The translations under genes and the position numbers were made by a program. Shown here one piece after another: positions 1 through 8,921 of a stretch of DNA of 64,000 bases. Source of the stretch: Rhodothermales bacterium (GTDB lineage: Bacteria; Bacteroidota; Rhodothermia; Rhodothermales; JANQRZ01); the NCBI GenBank assembly GCA_039944855.1, contig JBDUXZ010000023.1:62001-126000 (forward strand). Reading direction: 5' to 3'. Numbering within the stretch: position 1 is the stretch's first letter; each line of letters begins with the position of its first letter. A model generated the notes under the pieces. That model saw only the letters and a list, made by a program, of their open reading frames with translations, had not been told where the DNA came from and did not search any database.

Positions 1-268
1 GCGCGCGCTCGGCGCCCTTCGGCGCGGCGGACTCGGACTGGCCGGCTTCGGGGCGGCTGGCCTCGGGCCGGCTGCGGCGGAGGCCGCGCGCCGAAGGGCG
101 CCGCTCAGCCACGTCTTCATCGCGGTCGGCGTCGGCGACGGCGTTGGCCTCGAGGATCTGGTAGATCAGGTCCTCTTTGCGGAGGTGCGAGTAGTCCGGG
201 ATGTCGAGGTCGCGGGCGATCCGTTGCAGCTCGGCGACCTTTTTGCGCTGAAGGGAGGTGATGTTCAT
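1..268 (-). CDS. rho: Transcription termination factor Rho, N-terminal fragment
   Basis: Only the first 89 codons lie in the window; the gene runs leftward off the edge. The ATG complementary to 266-268 opens MNITSLQRKKVAELQRIARD and continues through IPDYSHLRKEDLIYQIL, the SAP-like Rho_N helical domain (about residues 1-45) that precedes the RNA-binding OB-fold in Rho hexameric helicases. Residues 46-89 are a charged Arg/Glu/Pro/Ala-rich low-complexity segment, as in Rho proteins of many high-GC and Bacteroidota-like bacteria, where an insert separates the SAP-like and RNA-binding domains. The gene is 80 bp downstream of folC on the same strand. The OB-fold and ATPase core cannot be seen, so identity rests on the N-terminal domain alone. 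Confidence 0.85.
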   Translation of the reverse strand, partial: MNITSLQRKKVAELQRIARDLDIPDYSHLRKEDLIYQILEANAVADADRDEDVAERRPSARGLRRSRPEASRPEAGQSESAAPKGAERA

Positions 269-348
269 GAGAGGGGCCGGTTACGCACGGCCGGGGGGAA
301 TCAGAGAGGGGACGAGGAGAGGGCGAGCGCCCGGAGCCGAAAGGCAGG

Positions 349-1656
349 CTAGGAAGTCGAGCGCGTTCCGAGCGCGGTGCGGGCCGCGGCGACGGTCAGG
401 TGAGATCCGGTAACGAGCAAGCTGTCGGCCGCCCCCGCGTGCCGAACGAACCAGTCGATCCCTTCTCGGACGCCGCCGACGTCGACGACGCGTAGCCCGC
501 GGAGGAGGAGCGCCTCCCGCAATAGACGTAAAGGTACGGCACGGGACGAAGGGAGGGGCACCGGGAGGACGATTACGTCTCCTTCGACCATCCCGTCGGT
601 CATCGCATGGAGGTCTTTGTCGCGCATCGTGCCGAAGAGCACGTGGAGTTGCCCACGCCGGAGCCCCCCTGCGAAAGCGAGCGAGGCCCGCAGCCCATCT
701 GCGTTATGGGCCACATCGCTCAAGATGAGAGGAGTTGCGCAGAGTAATTCACAACGGCCGGTTAATCCGCTATGTTTCCTCACCTTCAAGAGCCCTTCGT
801 AAATCGGTGCCGCGTCATGCGCTGCTGCGGCCACGACGTGTTCCGCCGCACGTACGGCGAGCGCGGCGTTCCACACCTGGTGCCGCCCCGGCAGCCCGAT
901 CTCTAACTCCGCGTACGTCCGCATCGGCGTGGTCAAGTCCATGACGAGCCGGTCCGGCTGCACGTCCACGCGGCCCACGTCGACTTCGTCCTGCACGCGC
1001 ACGAACGTCGCGCCGCGCGCCTCGGCCGTCTCGCGGATCGCCGCCGCGACGCCGTCGCCCTCGGCCGCCGTCAGCAGCGGAACGCCCGGCTTCGCGATGC
1101 CCGCCTTCTCCCGCGCCACGGCTTCGAGCGTGTCGCCGAGCAGGTCAGCGTGGTCGAGCCCGATGTGGGTGATGAGCGCGAGGTCAGGCCGGAGCACGTT
1201 CGTCGCGTCGAGCCGCCCGCCGAGGCCGACTTCGATGACGGCGAGGTCCACGTCCATCTCGGCAAAGTAGAGGAAGCTGAGCGCTACGGTGGCTTCGAAA
1301 AAGCTCGGCTCCGTGGCGACGAACGCGGAGCCGAGGCGGGCGACGGCGTCGGCGATCCAGCCGTGCGGGGCGGGGACACCGTCGAGGCGGAGGCGCTCGG
1401 CGAGGTCGTGGAGGTGGGGCGAGGTGTGGAGCCCGACGCGGAGCCCGGCCGCCGTCGCGATCGACGCGACGAGGGACGCCGTCGAGCCCTTCCCGTTCGT
1501 GCCGGCGACATGGACGCTGCGGAACCGCTCGTGCGGATTGCCGGCCGCGTCGAGGAGGGCGTGCATCCGCTCCAGCCCCGGCTTGAACGCCGCACTGCCT
1601 TGGTCGGCAAAGCGCGGGAGATCGAGCAGGAGGGCTTCGGCCTCGGGCCAGGTCAT
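349..1656 (-). CDS. folC: Bifunctional dihydrofolate/folylpolyglutamate synthase
   Basis: 435 aa. FolC adds glutamate to dihydropteroate or to tetrahydrofolates in the cytoplasm, using ATP. The Mur-ligase-type P-loop AGTNGKGST is at residues 51-59, with the family signatures TSPHL just after and EVGLGGRLDATNV and THIGLDHADLLGDT in the central domain. The C-terminal domain has SDVAHNADGL. The start is the ATG at 1656, giving MTWPEAEALL; a longer frame exists upstream but its extra 32 residues are low-complexity and overlap tsaE. The ATG overlaps the tsaE stop in an ATGA arrangement, so the two are translationally coupled. Confidence 0.95.
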   Translation of the reverse strand: MTWPEAEALLLDLPRFADQGSAAFKPGLERMHALLDAAGNPHERFRSVHVAGTNGKGSTASLVASIATAAGLRVGLHTSPHLHDLAERLRLDGVPAPHGWIADAVARLGSAFVATEPSFFEATVALSFLYFAEMDVDLAVIEVGLGGRLDATNVLRPDLALITHIGLDHADLLGDTLEAVAREKAGIAKPGVPLLTAAEGDGVAAAIRETAEARGATFVRVQDEVDVGRVDVQPDRLVMDLTTPMRTYAELEIGLPGRHQVWNAALAVRAAEHVVAAAAHDAAPIYEGLLKVRKHSGLTGRCELLCATPLILSDVAHNADGLRASLAFAGGLRRGQLHVLFGTMRDKDLHAMTDGMVEGDVIVLPVPLPSSRAVPLRLLREALLLRGLRVVDVGGVREGIDWFVRHAGAADSLLVTGSHLTVAAARTALGTRSTS

Positions 1657-2090
1657 CGCGCCACCTCGATCCGCCGCCGGTCCCCGCCGAGGTGCGTCAG
1701 CCGTAGGCGGAGCGCGTGGTCCGGGACGAGCGGCTCCACCCGCTCCGGCCACTCGACGAGGCAGACGCCGTCGCCGAAGAAGTAGGTCTCGTAGCCCAGC
1801 TCGAAGAACTCCTCCGTCCGTTCGATCCGGTACGCGTCGATGTGGTAGACCGGGAGCGCGCCGTCGTACTCGTTAACGAGCGTGAACGTCGGCGAGCTGA
1901 CGGACGCGGCGGGAATGCCGAGGCCGGCGCAAAGCCCTTTGACGAGGTGCGTCTTGCCTGCGCCGAGGTCTCCGTAGAGCGCGAGCACGTCGCCGGGCTG
2001 CAGCACGCCGGCGAGCCGCTGCCCGAGCGCGACGGTCTCATCAGGCGAGGCGGACTCGGCAGGCAGGAGGTCGGTGAGGGCAGCGGTCAT
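1653..2090 (-). CDS. tsaE: tRNA N6-threonylcarbamoyladenosine biosynthesis ATPase TsaE
   Basis: 145 aa, normal length for the family. TsaE is the small P-loop ATPase that works with TsaB and TsaD in making t6A37 in ANN-decoding tRNAs. The Walker A GDLGAGKT is at residues 40-47, followed by SSPTFTLVNEY and the conserved YHIDAYRI and VEWPERV segments. The stop overlaps the folC start (ATGA) and the gene begins 13 bp after the porX stop, so porX-tsaE-folC reads as one operon. TsaE next to PorX is, to my knowledge, a recurrent arrangement in Bacteroidota. Confidence 0.95.
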   Translation of the reverse strand: MTAALTDLLPAESASPDETVALGQRLAGVLQPGDVLALYGDLGAGKTHLVKGLCAGLGIPAASVSSPTFTLVNEYDGALPVYHIDAYRIERTEEFFELGYETYFFGDGVCLVEWPERVEPLVPDHALRLRLTHLGGDRRRIEVAR

Positions 2091-2103
2091 CGATCGGGCG
2101 GAG

Positions 2104-3669
2104 CTAGCGCGGACGCAGCGTGACGACGGGAAGGATCATCTCTTCGAGCGAGGCCCCGCCATGCTGGAACGTGTCTTTGTAGTGGTTGAGGTAGCGGTGG
2201 TAGTTCGTCGGGTAGACGAAGTAGTAGTCCTCCTTCGCGAAGATGTAGTTCTCGTTCAGGCCGGTGCGCGGGAGGCCGTACGTCTCCGGCTCCCGGACGA
2301 AGATGGCGTGGCGCTCGTCGCACTTGAGGTTGCGGCCGTGCTTGTAGCGGAGGCTCGTTGAGGTCTCGCGGTCGCCAATGACTTTGGTGGCGTGGAGGCT
2401 ACGGATCGCGCCGTGGTCCGTCGTGATGACGATCGTGACGTCCTGCTGGGCCAGCTCTTCGAAAGCCCGGTAGAGCCAACTGTGCTCGAACCACGTCCGC
2501 GTGAGGGCACGGTAGGCGCGCTCGTCCGGGGCGATCTCCTTGAGCACGTTCGAGTCGGAGCGGCTGTGGGCGAGGATATCGACGAAGTTGACGACGACGG
2601 CGGCGAGGTCGTGCTGGGCGAGGTCGGTGATGCTGTCGGCGAGGGCGATGCCGGTCTCGGCGTTCGTGATCTTCTCGTAGCGGACGCGGGCGTCGCGCTT
2701 ATGCTTCCGCTTGAGGAGCTCGCCGAGGAACTCGGCCTCGAACTGGTTGAGCGAGTGCTCGTCGCCGTTGTCGTGCTGCCAGAACTGCGGGTAGCGTGTG
2801 GCGAGGTCGATGGGGAGGAGTCCGCCGAAGATGGCGTTGCGGGAGTACGGCGTGGCCGTCGGGAGGAGCGAGCAGTGCCAGTCCTTCTCGACGTTGAAGA
2901 GGGGGTAGAGCAGGCGCTCGAACTCCAGCCACTGGTCGAAGCGCATGCAGTCGATGAGGAAGAAGAGCACGGGCTTGCCGCCGTCGAGGTGGGGGAGCAC
3001 CCACTTCGGGAGGACCTCGTGCGAGAGCGGCGGCCGGTCGGTCGTGTCGCCGTCCTTCGCCTGCCCGATCCATCCAGGATACACCTCTTCAATGAACCGG
3101 CCGAACTCGCGGTTGGCGTCTCGGTACTGGTCGTCGAGGATCTGGCGAGCGGCGTCGTCGGCGTCGAGCTCGAGCCCGTAGCGGACGAGTTCGCTGTAGA
3201 CCTCGGTCCAGCCTTTCCAGTCGAGCCCGCTGTTAATCTCGGCCGAGAGCTGGCCGAACGACTGGAGATAGTTCTGCGACGCTTTCTCTTCGCGCAGCCG
3301 GCCGCCTTCGAGGAGCCGCTTGCAGGTGAGGAGGATCTGCTTCGGGTTGACCGGCTTGATGAGGTAGTCGGCGATCTGCTGCCCGATCGCGTCCTCCATG
3401 ATGTGCTCCTCCTCGCTCTTCGTGATCATCACGACGGGCGTCTCGGGCGACACGTCTTTGATCTCGCCGAGGGCGTCGAGCCCGCCCATCCCCGGCATCT
3501 GCTCGTCGAGGAAGACGACGTCGAAGCGCTGCTCGCGCACCTTGTCCACGGCGTCGGCGCCGTTCGTGACGCTCGTCACGTCGAACCCTTTGGCTTCGAG
3601 GAAGAGGATGTGGGGCCGGAGGAGGTCGATCTCGTCGTCGGCCCAGAGGATGCGGCGGGAGTCTGCCAT
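2104..3669 (-). CDS. porX: PorX-type response regulator with PglZ/alkaline phosphatase-like domain
   Basis: 521 aa from the ATG at 3669 (MADSRRILWADDEIDLLRPH). Residues 1-120 form a receiver domain: acidic pair DDE near residue 10, phosphoacceptor D55 in FLDEQMPG, conserved Lys in LIKPVN. After a helical linker comes a PglZ domain of the alkaline phosphatase superfamily (about residues 200-515) with the metal-site-like segments FLIDCMRFDQW and VITTDHGAIR. This is the architecture of PorX, which with the sensor PorY controls T9SS genes in Porphyromonas gingivalis. T9SS-sorted proteins and a PorV-like protein at the right of this window fit that role. An in-frame extension to 3705 is possible but is Pro-rich and unlike the family. 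Confidence 0.92.
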   Translation of the reverse strand: MADSRRILWADDEIDLLRPHILFLEAKGFDVTSVTNGADAVDKVREQRFDVVFLDEQMPGMGGLDALGEIKDVSPETPVVMITKSEEEHIMEDAIGQQIADYLIKPVNPKQILLTCKRLLEGGRLREEKASQNYLQSFGQLSAEINSGLDWKGWTEVYSELVRYGLELDADDAARQILDDQYRDANREFGRFIEEVYPGWIGQAKDGDTTDRPPLSHEVLPKWVLPHLDGGKPVLFFLIDCMRFDQWLEFERLLYPLFNVEKDWHCSLLPTATPYSRNAIFGGLLPIDLATRYPQFWQHDNGDEHSLNQFEAEFLGELLKRKHKRDARVRYEKITNAETGIALADSITDLAQHDLAAVVVNFVDILAHSRSDSNVLKEIAPDERAYRALTRTWFEHSWLYRAFEELAQQDVTIVITTDHGAIRSLHATKVIGDRETSTSLRYKHGRNLKCDERHAIFVREPETYGLPRTGLNENYIFAKEDYYFVYPTNYHRYLNHYKDTFQHGGASLEEMILPVVTLRPR

Positions 3670-3865
3670 GGACGGGTGCGGGGTTGGAAGGGGGAGGGGC
3701 TGCAACCCGACGGCGGGCCGGGTTGATCCGCCGGGGCGGCTCGTCAGAAGAACGGACGGCGGGCGCTGAGATTGCCCTCTGTTGGGGCCGGCGTTGAGAC
3801 CCCGCGCCCGCGAGGGCTCGTACGAAACCGGCCTCTCTATTCTCCTCTCTCCTCATTCTCAGCCT

Positions 3866-4081
3866 ATGTCACGCTTCAACAACGGCGACACCGTCACGTG
3901 GAACTGGGGCTCCGGCACCGCCACGGGCACCGTCCAAGAATCCTTTACCGAGCGCGTCACGCGCACCATCAAAGGCACCGAGGTCACGCGCGACGCCGAC
4001 GTCGACAACCCCGCGTACCTCATCGAGCAGGACGACGGTGACCGCGTGCTGAAGTCGGAGAGTGAGTTGAGCGCGGCGTGA
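3866..4081 (+). CDS. Small DUF2945/HVA1-TUDOR-like protein
   Basis: 71 aa, MSRFNNGDTVTWNWGSGTAT onward. The pattern (GDxVxWNWG-GxAxGxV, then TIKGxEVxRxA, ending NPAYLIEQDDGxRVLKSESEL) matches the DUF2945/hypervirulence-associated TUDOR-like family, short beta-barrel proteins of unknown role common in bacteria and fungi. The ATG at 3866 is chosen because the family starts just before GDxVxW; upstream in-frame codons are low-complexity. A CTATTCTCC motif lies at 3837-3845, 20 bp upstream. It is divergent from porX and probably monocistronic. Confidence 0.8.
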   Translation: MSRFNNGDTVTWNWGSGTATGTVQESFTERVTRTIKGTEVTRDADVDNPAYLIEQDDGDRVLKSESELSAA

Positions 4082-4129
4082 TCGTCGGCTCGGCGTAACC
4101 GGCGAGCGCATCCTCGCGTACGGCGTTCC

Positions 4130-4135
4130 TATACT
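4130..4135 (+). promoter_or_regulatory. Candidate -10-like hexamer upstream of the S9 peptidase
   Basis: TATACT in an otherwise GC-rich intergenic stretch, about 40 bp before the ATG at 4176. No convincing -35 element could be assigned, so this is only a positional suggestion. Confidence 0.3.
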
Positions 4136-4175
4136 GTGCGCGCCTCTCCGCTGTTTACCGCCAACCTCTCCTGCC

Positions 4176-6893
4176 ATGACGCTGCTCTACCGCTGTACGC
4201 TTCTGCTCGTGCTCGCGGCGACCGCTTTGCCCGCCGCCGCCCAACTCCCCCCGCTCGTCGACCGCGAGGTGTTCTTCGGCGACCCCGAGATCGCCGGGGG
4301 CCAGCTCTCGCCCGACGGGCAGTACCTCTCGTTCCTCAAGCCCTACGACGACGTGATGAACGTCTGGGTGAAGGGGATCGATGAGTCGTTCGATGCGGCG
4401 CGCCCGCTCACGGCCGACGACCGCCCCGTCCCCGGCTACTTTTGGAGCGAAGACGGCCGCTACGTCCTCTACGTGCAGGACAAAGGCGGCAACGAGAACT
4501 ACCACATCTACGCCGTCAACCCCTCTGCCGAGGCCGATCCGGCGACGGGCGTTCCCCCGGCGCGCGACCTCACCCCGCTCGACGACGTCCGCGCGCAGAT
4601 CCTCGCGACGCCCCAGAACAGCCCGAACGAGATCGTCGTCGGCCTCAACGACCGCGACGCGGCGTGGCACGACGTCTACCGCCTCAACCTCGAAACGGGC
4701 GAGCGCGAGCTCGTCGTGGAGAACACAGAGCGGATTGCGGGCTGGCAGACGGACCTCAACGGGAACGTCCGCCTCGGCCTCCGCATCGACCCGAAGGGGA
4801 CGACCGAGGTACTCCGCGTCGGCAACGACCTCTCCATCGAGCCGGAGCCGGTCTACACCTGCTCCGTCGAGGAGTCCTGCGGGCCCGTGCGCTACCACGA
4901 GGACGGCCGCCGCGTGTACATGATCACGAACAAGGGCGATCGCGACCTCACCGAGCTCGTCCTCTTCGACCCGGCGACGGGCGAGGAGGCCTTCGTCGAG
5001 CGCGATCCCGAGGGGCAGGTGGACTTCGGTGGCGCGCTCTTCTCGAACGCCACCGACGAGCTGATCTTGACCTATTACACCGGCGACCGGACGCGGCTCT
5101 ACCCCAAGACCGACGCCCTCGCCGCCGATCTCGACTTCCTCCGCGCGAACCTCCCCGACGGCGAGCTCGGCCTCGGCAGCCTCACGAACGACGACCGGCT
5201 GATGACGGTCCGCGTCACGCGCGACGTCGACCCCGGCTCGGTCTACCTCTTCAACCGTGAGGCGCAGACCGTCGAGAAGCTCTACACCTCGCGGCCCGAC
5301 CTCCCCGTCGAGCACATGGCGAACATGCAGGCCATCCGCTACACCGCCCGCGACGGCATGGAGATTCCGGCCTACCTCACGCTCCCGAAAGGCGTCGAGC
5401 CGACGAACCTCCCGACGATCATCTTCCCGCACGGCGGGCCGTGGGCGCGCGACACCTACGGCTACGACTCCTTCGCGCAGTTCCTCGCCAACCGTGGCTA
5501 CGCCGTGCTCCAGCCCAACTTCCGCGGCTCGACGGGCTACGGCAAGGCGTTCCTCAACGCGGGCAACAAGGAGTGGGGCACGGGGGCGATGCAGCACGAC
5601 CTCACCGACGGCGTGCAGTACCTCATCGACGAGGGCATCGCCGACGCTGGGCGCGTCGGGATCATGGGCGGCTCGTACGGCGGCTACGCCACGCTCGCGG
5701 GCGTGACGTTCACCCCGGACCTCTACGCCGCCGCCGTCGACATCGTCGGCCCGAGCAACCTCATCACGCTCCTCGAATCGATCCCACCGTACTGGGAAGC
5801 CGGCCGCGTGATCTTCCACACGCGGATGGGCGACCCGAACACGGACGAGGGCCGCGCCCAGCTCGAAGCGCAGAGCCCGCTGAACTTCGCCGACCGCATC
5901 ACGACGCCGCTCCTCGTGATCCAGGGGGCCAACGACCCCCGCGTGAAGCAGCGCGAGGCCGACCAGATCGTCGTCGCCCTCCGCGACCGCGACTACCCCG
6001 TGCAGTACCTCGTCGCGCCCGACGAGGGCCACGGCTTCCGCGGGGAAGAGAACCGCATGGCGATGATGGTGTCCATCGAGACCTTCCTCGCCGAGCACCT
6101 CCAGGGCCGCGCGCAGGAAGGCGCCGCGCCCGAGATCGAGGCGAAGCTCGAAGCCATCACCGTGGACCCCGCGACGGTCGTCGTGACCGACCCGATGGGG
6201 GCGGCGGACATGAGCGCGATGACGTTCGACGGGGCCGCCGTCCAGCCGATGGCGATGACGTACAACATCACGATGAACGTGCAGGGGCAGGAGATCGCGC
6301 TCGACAACCCGACGCGGACTGTCGCAGCCGTCGAGTACGACGGGCAGCCCGCGCTCGCGATCGTGGACCGCGCGACGCTCCCGCCGGCGATGGGCGGGAT
6401 GGCGATGGCGGACTCGTTCGTCGTCGCCCGTGCTGATTTCGCGCCGCTCTACCGGAAGCTCCAGCAGGGGCCGGGCACGATCGTGCTCACGTACTCGGAC
6501 AGCGAGGTGCAGGGCACGATGTCGCAGGGCGGGCAGTCGATGCCGTTCACGAGCGCGCTCGACCTCCCGATCGTCGCCGACAACAACGCGCTCGAAGTCG
6601 CGCTCGGCACGATGCCGCTGGCGGAGGGCTACACGGCGTCGTTCGCCACGTACAACCCGATCCCCGGCCAACAAGGCCTCGCGACGTACACCCTCGACGT
6701 CACCGGGATGGAGGAGGTCACGGTCCCGGCCGGGACGTACACGGCGTACGTCGTCGAGATGGACAAGGCCGACTCCACCGAGGACACGACGCTCTACCTC
6801 GACGCCGAGAGCGGGGTGGTCGTGAAGTCGATGTCGACGCTACCCGCGCAGGCGGGCGGCGGCACCATCATCGCCGAGTTGACGGGGATGTGA
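4176..6893 (+). CDS. Secreted S9 family prolyl oligopeptidase-like peptidase with extra C-terminal domain
   Basis: 905 aa. Residues 1-23 are a Sec signal peptide ending in AAAQ. Residues 30-390 form a beta-propeller-like region with a dipeptidyl-peptidase/acylaminoacyl-peptidase type N-terminus ([10 protein letters not shown]). The alpha/beta-hydrolase domain spans about 395-650, with nucleophile S500 in GGSYGGY, D587 in GANDPRV and H619 in DEGHGF. S9C-type enzymes usually end near here. Here a further 250 residues (about 655-905) follow, beta-rich with no catalytic signature, resembling DUF3108-type lipocalin-like domains ([28 protein letters not shown]). The gene likely acts in the periplasm or at the surface on peptides. 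It stands alone, closed by a terminator. Confidence 0.9.
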   Translation: MTLLYRCTLLLVLAATALPAAAQLPPLVDREVFFGDPEIAGGQLSPDGQYLSFLKPYDDVMNVWVKGIDESFDAARPLTADDRPVPGYFWSEDGRYVLYVQDKGGNENYHIYAVNPSAEADPATGVPPARDLTPLDDVRAQILATPQNSPNEIVVGLNDRDAAWHDVYRLNLETGERELVVENTERIAGWQTDLNGNVRLGLRIDPKGTTEVLRVGNDLSIEPEPVYTCSVEESCGPVRYHEDGRRVYMITNKGDRDLTELVLFDPATGEEAFVERDPEGQVDFGGALFSNATDELILTYYTGDRTRLYPKTDALAADLDFLRANLPDGELGLGSLTNDDRLMTVRVTRDVDPGSVYLFNREAQTVEKLYTSRPDLPVEHMANMQAIRYTARDGMEIPAYLTLPKGVEPTNLPTIIFPHGGPWARDTYGYDSFAQFLANRGYAVLQPNFRGSTGYGKAFLNAGNKEWGTGAMQHDLTDGVQYLIDEGIADAGRVGIMGGSYGGYATLAGVTFTPDLYAAAVDIVGPSNLITLLESIPPYWEAGRVIFHTRMGDPNTDEGRAQLEAQSPLNFADRITTPLLVIQGANDPRVKQREADQIVVALRDRDYPVQYLVAPDEGHGFRGEENRMAMMVSIETFLAEHLQGRAQEGAAPEIEAKLEAITVDPATVVVTDPMGAADMSAMTFDGAAVQPMAMTYNITMNVQGQEIALDNPTRTVAAVEYDGQPALAIVDRATLPPAMGGMAMADSFVVARADFAPLYRKLQQGPGTIVLTYSDSEVQGTMSQGGQSMPFTSALDLPIVADNNALEVALGTMPLAEGYTASFATYNPIPGQQGLATYTLDVTGMEEVTVPAGTYTAYVVEMDKADSTEDTTLYLDAESGVVVKSMSTLPAQAGGGTIIAELTGM

Positions 6894-6917
6894 CCCACCC
6901 CCGCGGATTTACAAACG

Positions 6918-6955
6918 AGCGCCCGGCCTCCGCGATGGAAGCCGGGCGCTTTTTA
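6918..6955 (+). terminator. Rho-independent terminator after the S9 peptidase
   Basis: Perfect 10-bp stem (AGCGCCCGGC at 6918-6927 with GCCGGGCGCT at 6941-6950), 13-nt loop, then TTTTTA. It lies 25 bp after the stop codon. The ferritin-like gene converges from the other side and its stop is 53 bp further on. Confidence 0.9.
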
Positions 6956-7007
6956 CTTCGTCAGAAAGCGGGAGGGGCCGAAGCCGCCCCACCCTCCTCG
7001 CGCCGCA

Positions 7008-7859
7008 TTAGCGGCGGTTGCGGCCGGTCAGCGGGTTGTCTCCTACGATGAACGGGGCGACGATGTTGAGCACTTCCTCGGTGGTGAGCGGCTCGTCCCA
7101 CGCCTCGGTGACCTGCTCGGCCCCGATGCCGGAGACGGCCGGCACGTCGATGTTGTACTTCACCGTCTGGTTCATCCCGGCGTAGACCGCCGCGACGGCC
7201 GGAGCCGGCGACTCGTCGAACGGGATCCACCCCTGCGAGCCGCGGAGGCGGCGCACCTTCGAGGCGTGGCGCGCCTCGACGGAGTGGATGCCGAGCGCGG
7301 CCGTCAGCACCGCGCTGGCATCGATAAGGAAGGGGACCTGCCCCTTGTACGCCCGGACGCCGGTGTCCTCGAACGCCTGCGAGAGGAGCAGGAACGTCGG
7401 GTAGTCGTTGAACGGGTCCAGCGTGCCCCCGGCCGTGAAGTCGAAATCCGGGACGGGAGGATCCGGGGGCGCGGGATTCTGATCGCCCGCGATCTGAGCG
7501 ATGAGGAAATCGACGTGATCGGACTCGTGATCCGCGACGATCTCGTAAAAGGCCCGAACGTCATCTGGCATGGAGAGCGTCTTCGAATCGAGCGCCGTGT
7601 TATAGAAGTTCCGCTCGAGGTACTCGAGCGTGAGGGCGAACAGGAGCACGTCGGAGACGGTGCGCGGGTTCGACTGGGCACGGGCGGCGGAGGCGAACAG
7701 CGTGGCCGGGGCAGACGCGAACGCGAGCCCGAGGCCGACTTTGCCGAGGCTGCGGAGGGCGGCGCGGCGGGTGTTCTCCAGGGAGGCCTCCTCCGTCAGC
7801 ACGTCGGAGAGCAGGTCGGAGGCGGTCGCCGTGGGGGTATCGGTCTTGATGGGATTCAT
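7008..7859 (-). CDS. Tat-exported ferritin-like protein (copy 1, non-lipoprotein member)
   Basis: 283 aa from the ATG at 7859. A long N-region leads to a Tat-like signal, TRRAALRSLG plus a hydrophobic stretch ending SAARAQ (about residues 30-62), so export as a folded protein is likely. The rest is a four-helix ferritin-like domain of the PF13668 type. The diiron pattern is intact: Glu in LEYLERNFY, ExxH in DHESDHVDF, Glu in FEDTGVRAYKG, ExxH in HSVEARHASK. An insertion rich in Pro and Asp separates helices 2 and 3. It follows its lipoprotein partner by 66 bp and is closely related to the gene at 9398-10204. The substrate (iron storage, peroxide removal or other) is unknown. Confidence 0.85.
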   Translation of the reverse strand: MNPIKTDTPTATASDLLSDVLTEEASLENTRRAALRSLGKVGLGLAFASAPATLFASAARAQSNPRTVSDVLLFALTLEYLERNFYNTALDSKTLSMPDDVRAFYEIVADHESDHVDFLIAQIAGDQNPAPPDPPVPDFDFTAGGTLDPFNDYPTFLLLSQAFEDTGVRAYKGQVPFLIDASAVLTAALGIHSVEARHASKVRRLRGSQGWIPFDESPAPAVAAVYAGMNQTVKYNIDVPAVSGIGAEQVTEAWDEPLTTEEVLNIVAPFIVGDNPLTGRNRR

Positions 7860-7925
7860 AGTCAGGTCCTCTTCGGGTGTACAGTCCGTGTGGGGCATGC
7901 GGCTGAGCATGCGCGAGCGCGGGAC

Positions 7926-8921
7926 TTACAGGCCGGTGGGCGTGATTTCGTTTTGGATGAACGGCGCGGCTGCTGTGAGCACTTGAGTGGGGGACAACGA
8001 CCGCTCGATGGAAAACCCTCCGAGGTCGTCGCCGCCGGCGAACAGCTCGTCGAACGCGAAGTTGTTCGGGTCGATGATGTCGCGGATGGCCGCGGCGTGG
8101 CGCGCCTCAACGGACACGATCTCGCCGGCGTTCACGAGGGGGTCCACCTGGTTGATGAGGACGCCGGCTCCGTTATAAGCCGCGACGCCGAGGTCCTCGA
8201 AGGTCCGCGCCGTCTCGAGCACGCTCGTCCGGTCGCCGAAGTTGACGGCGGAGAAGTCCGTCCGGAGCCCGCGGATGGGCGTCCCGCCCTGCTCGAGGAT
8301 CTTCGCCTGGAAGAACTCGCGGTGGGCGACCTCGTGTGCGAGGAGGTCGTTGAGGACGTTCTGCTCGTCGGCGTTGAAGATGGTGCCGAACGCGGGGTCC
8401 GCGACGACGGCGGCGTAGAAGGCGGCTTCGAGTTGTTCGAGCGCGTAGGCGTAGTTGAGCACGCCGGTACGCCCCGCGAAGCTGAGTTCGAGCGGGCCGC
8501 CGGGCGCAAGGACGAAGGCCGTCGTTGCGGTCCCACCGTCGGTCACCGTGACCTCCGTCATGTCCGTGACGAAGCCGTTCGTGGACGCGACGAGGGTAAA
8601 CGTCCCCACCGGGAACTCCTCAATCGTGAAGGACCCGTCCTCCTGCGTCATCACGGTGCGGGGGATGCCGTCGTCGTCGAAGGAGATCAGGACGTCGGCG
8701 ATGCCCTCGCCGGTCTCCGAGTCGGTGACGGTCCCGGTGATGGTGCCGAAGTCGCCGGGGACGATGGGGTCGGGCGTATCGGAGTCACAGCCGGCGGCGA
8801 CGAGGACGACTCCGCCGATGCCGGCGAGCTTCAGGAAGGAGCGTCGGCTGGCTCGCGAGTCAAGCTGGGGCGAGGCCGCGTCAAGCTGGGGCTCGGTGTG
8901 GGAGCGAATCAAGTCAGACAT
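7926..8921 (-). CDS. Tat lipoprotein with carboxypeptidase-regulatory-like and ferritin-like domains
   Basis: 331 aa. The signal combines a Tat motif (SRRSFLK, residues 25-31) with a lipobox (VAAGC, Cys45), so this should be a lipid-anchored envelope protein. Residues 58-140 form a carboxypeptidase-regulatory-like beta-sandwich (GTITGTVTDSETGEGI, DGSFTIEEFPVGTFTLVAS). Residues 152-331 form a PF13668-type ferritin domain with the diiron set: Glu in LEQLEAAFY, ExxH in HEVAHREFF, Glu in FEDLGVAAYNG, ExxH in SVEARHAAA. Its paralog at 10260-10955 lacks the beta-sandwich. The ATG at 8921 (MSDLIRS) is chosen because it matches the paralog start. Confidence 0.87.
   Translation of the reverse strand: MSDLIRSHTEPQLDAASPQLDSRASRRSFLKLAGIGGVVLVAAGCDSDTPDPIVPGDFGTITGTVTDSETGEGIADVLISFDDDGIPRTVMTQEDGSFTIEEFPVGTFTLVASTNGFVTDMTEVTVTDGGTATTAFVLAPGGPLELSFAGRTGVLNYAYALEQLEAAFYAAVVADPAFGTIFNADEQNVLNDLLAHEVAHREFFQAKILEQGGTPIRGLRTDFSAVNFGDRTSVLETARTFEDLGVAAYNGAGVLINQVDPLVNAGEIVSVEARHAAAIRDIIDPNNFAFDELFAGGDDLGGFSIERSLSPTQVLTAAAPFIQNEITPTGL

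Noticed and set aside
4155-6674. Very long minus-strand open frame opposite the S9 peptidase
   Set aside because: It is antisense to a gene with clear catalytic motifs; the product is Val/Arg/Glu-rich low complexity, as expected from the complement of GC-rich codons.
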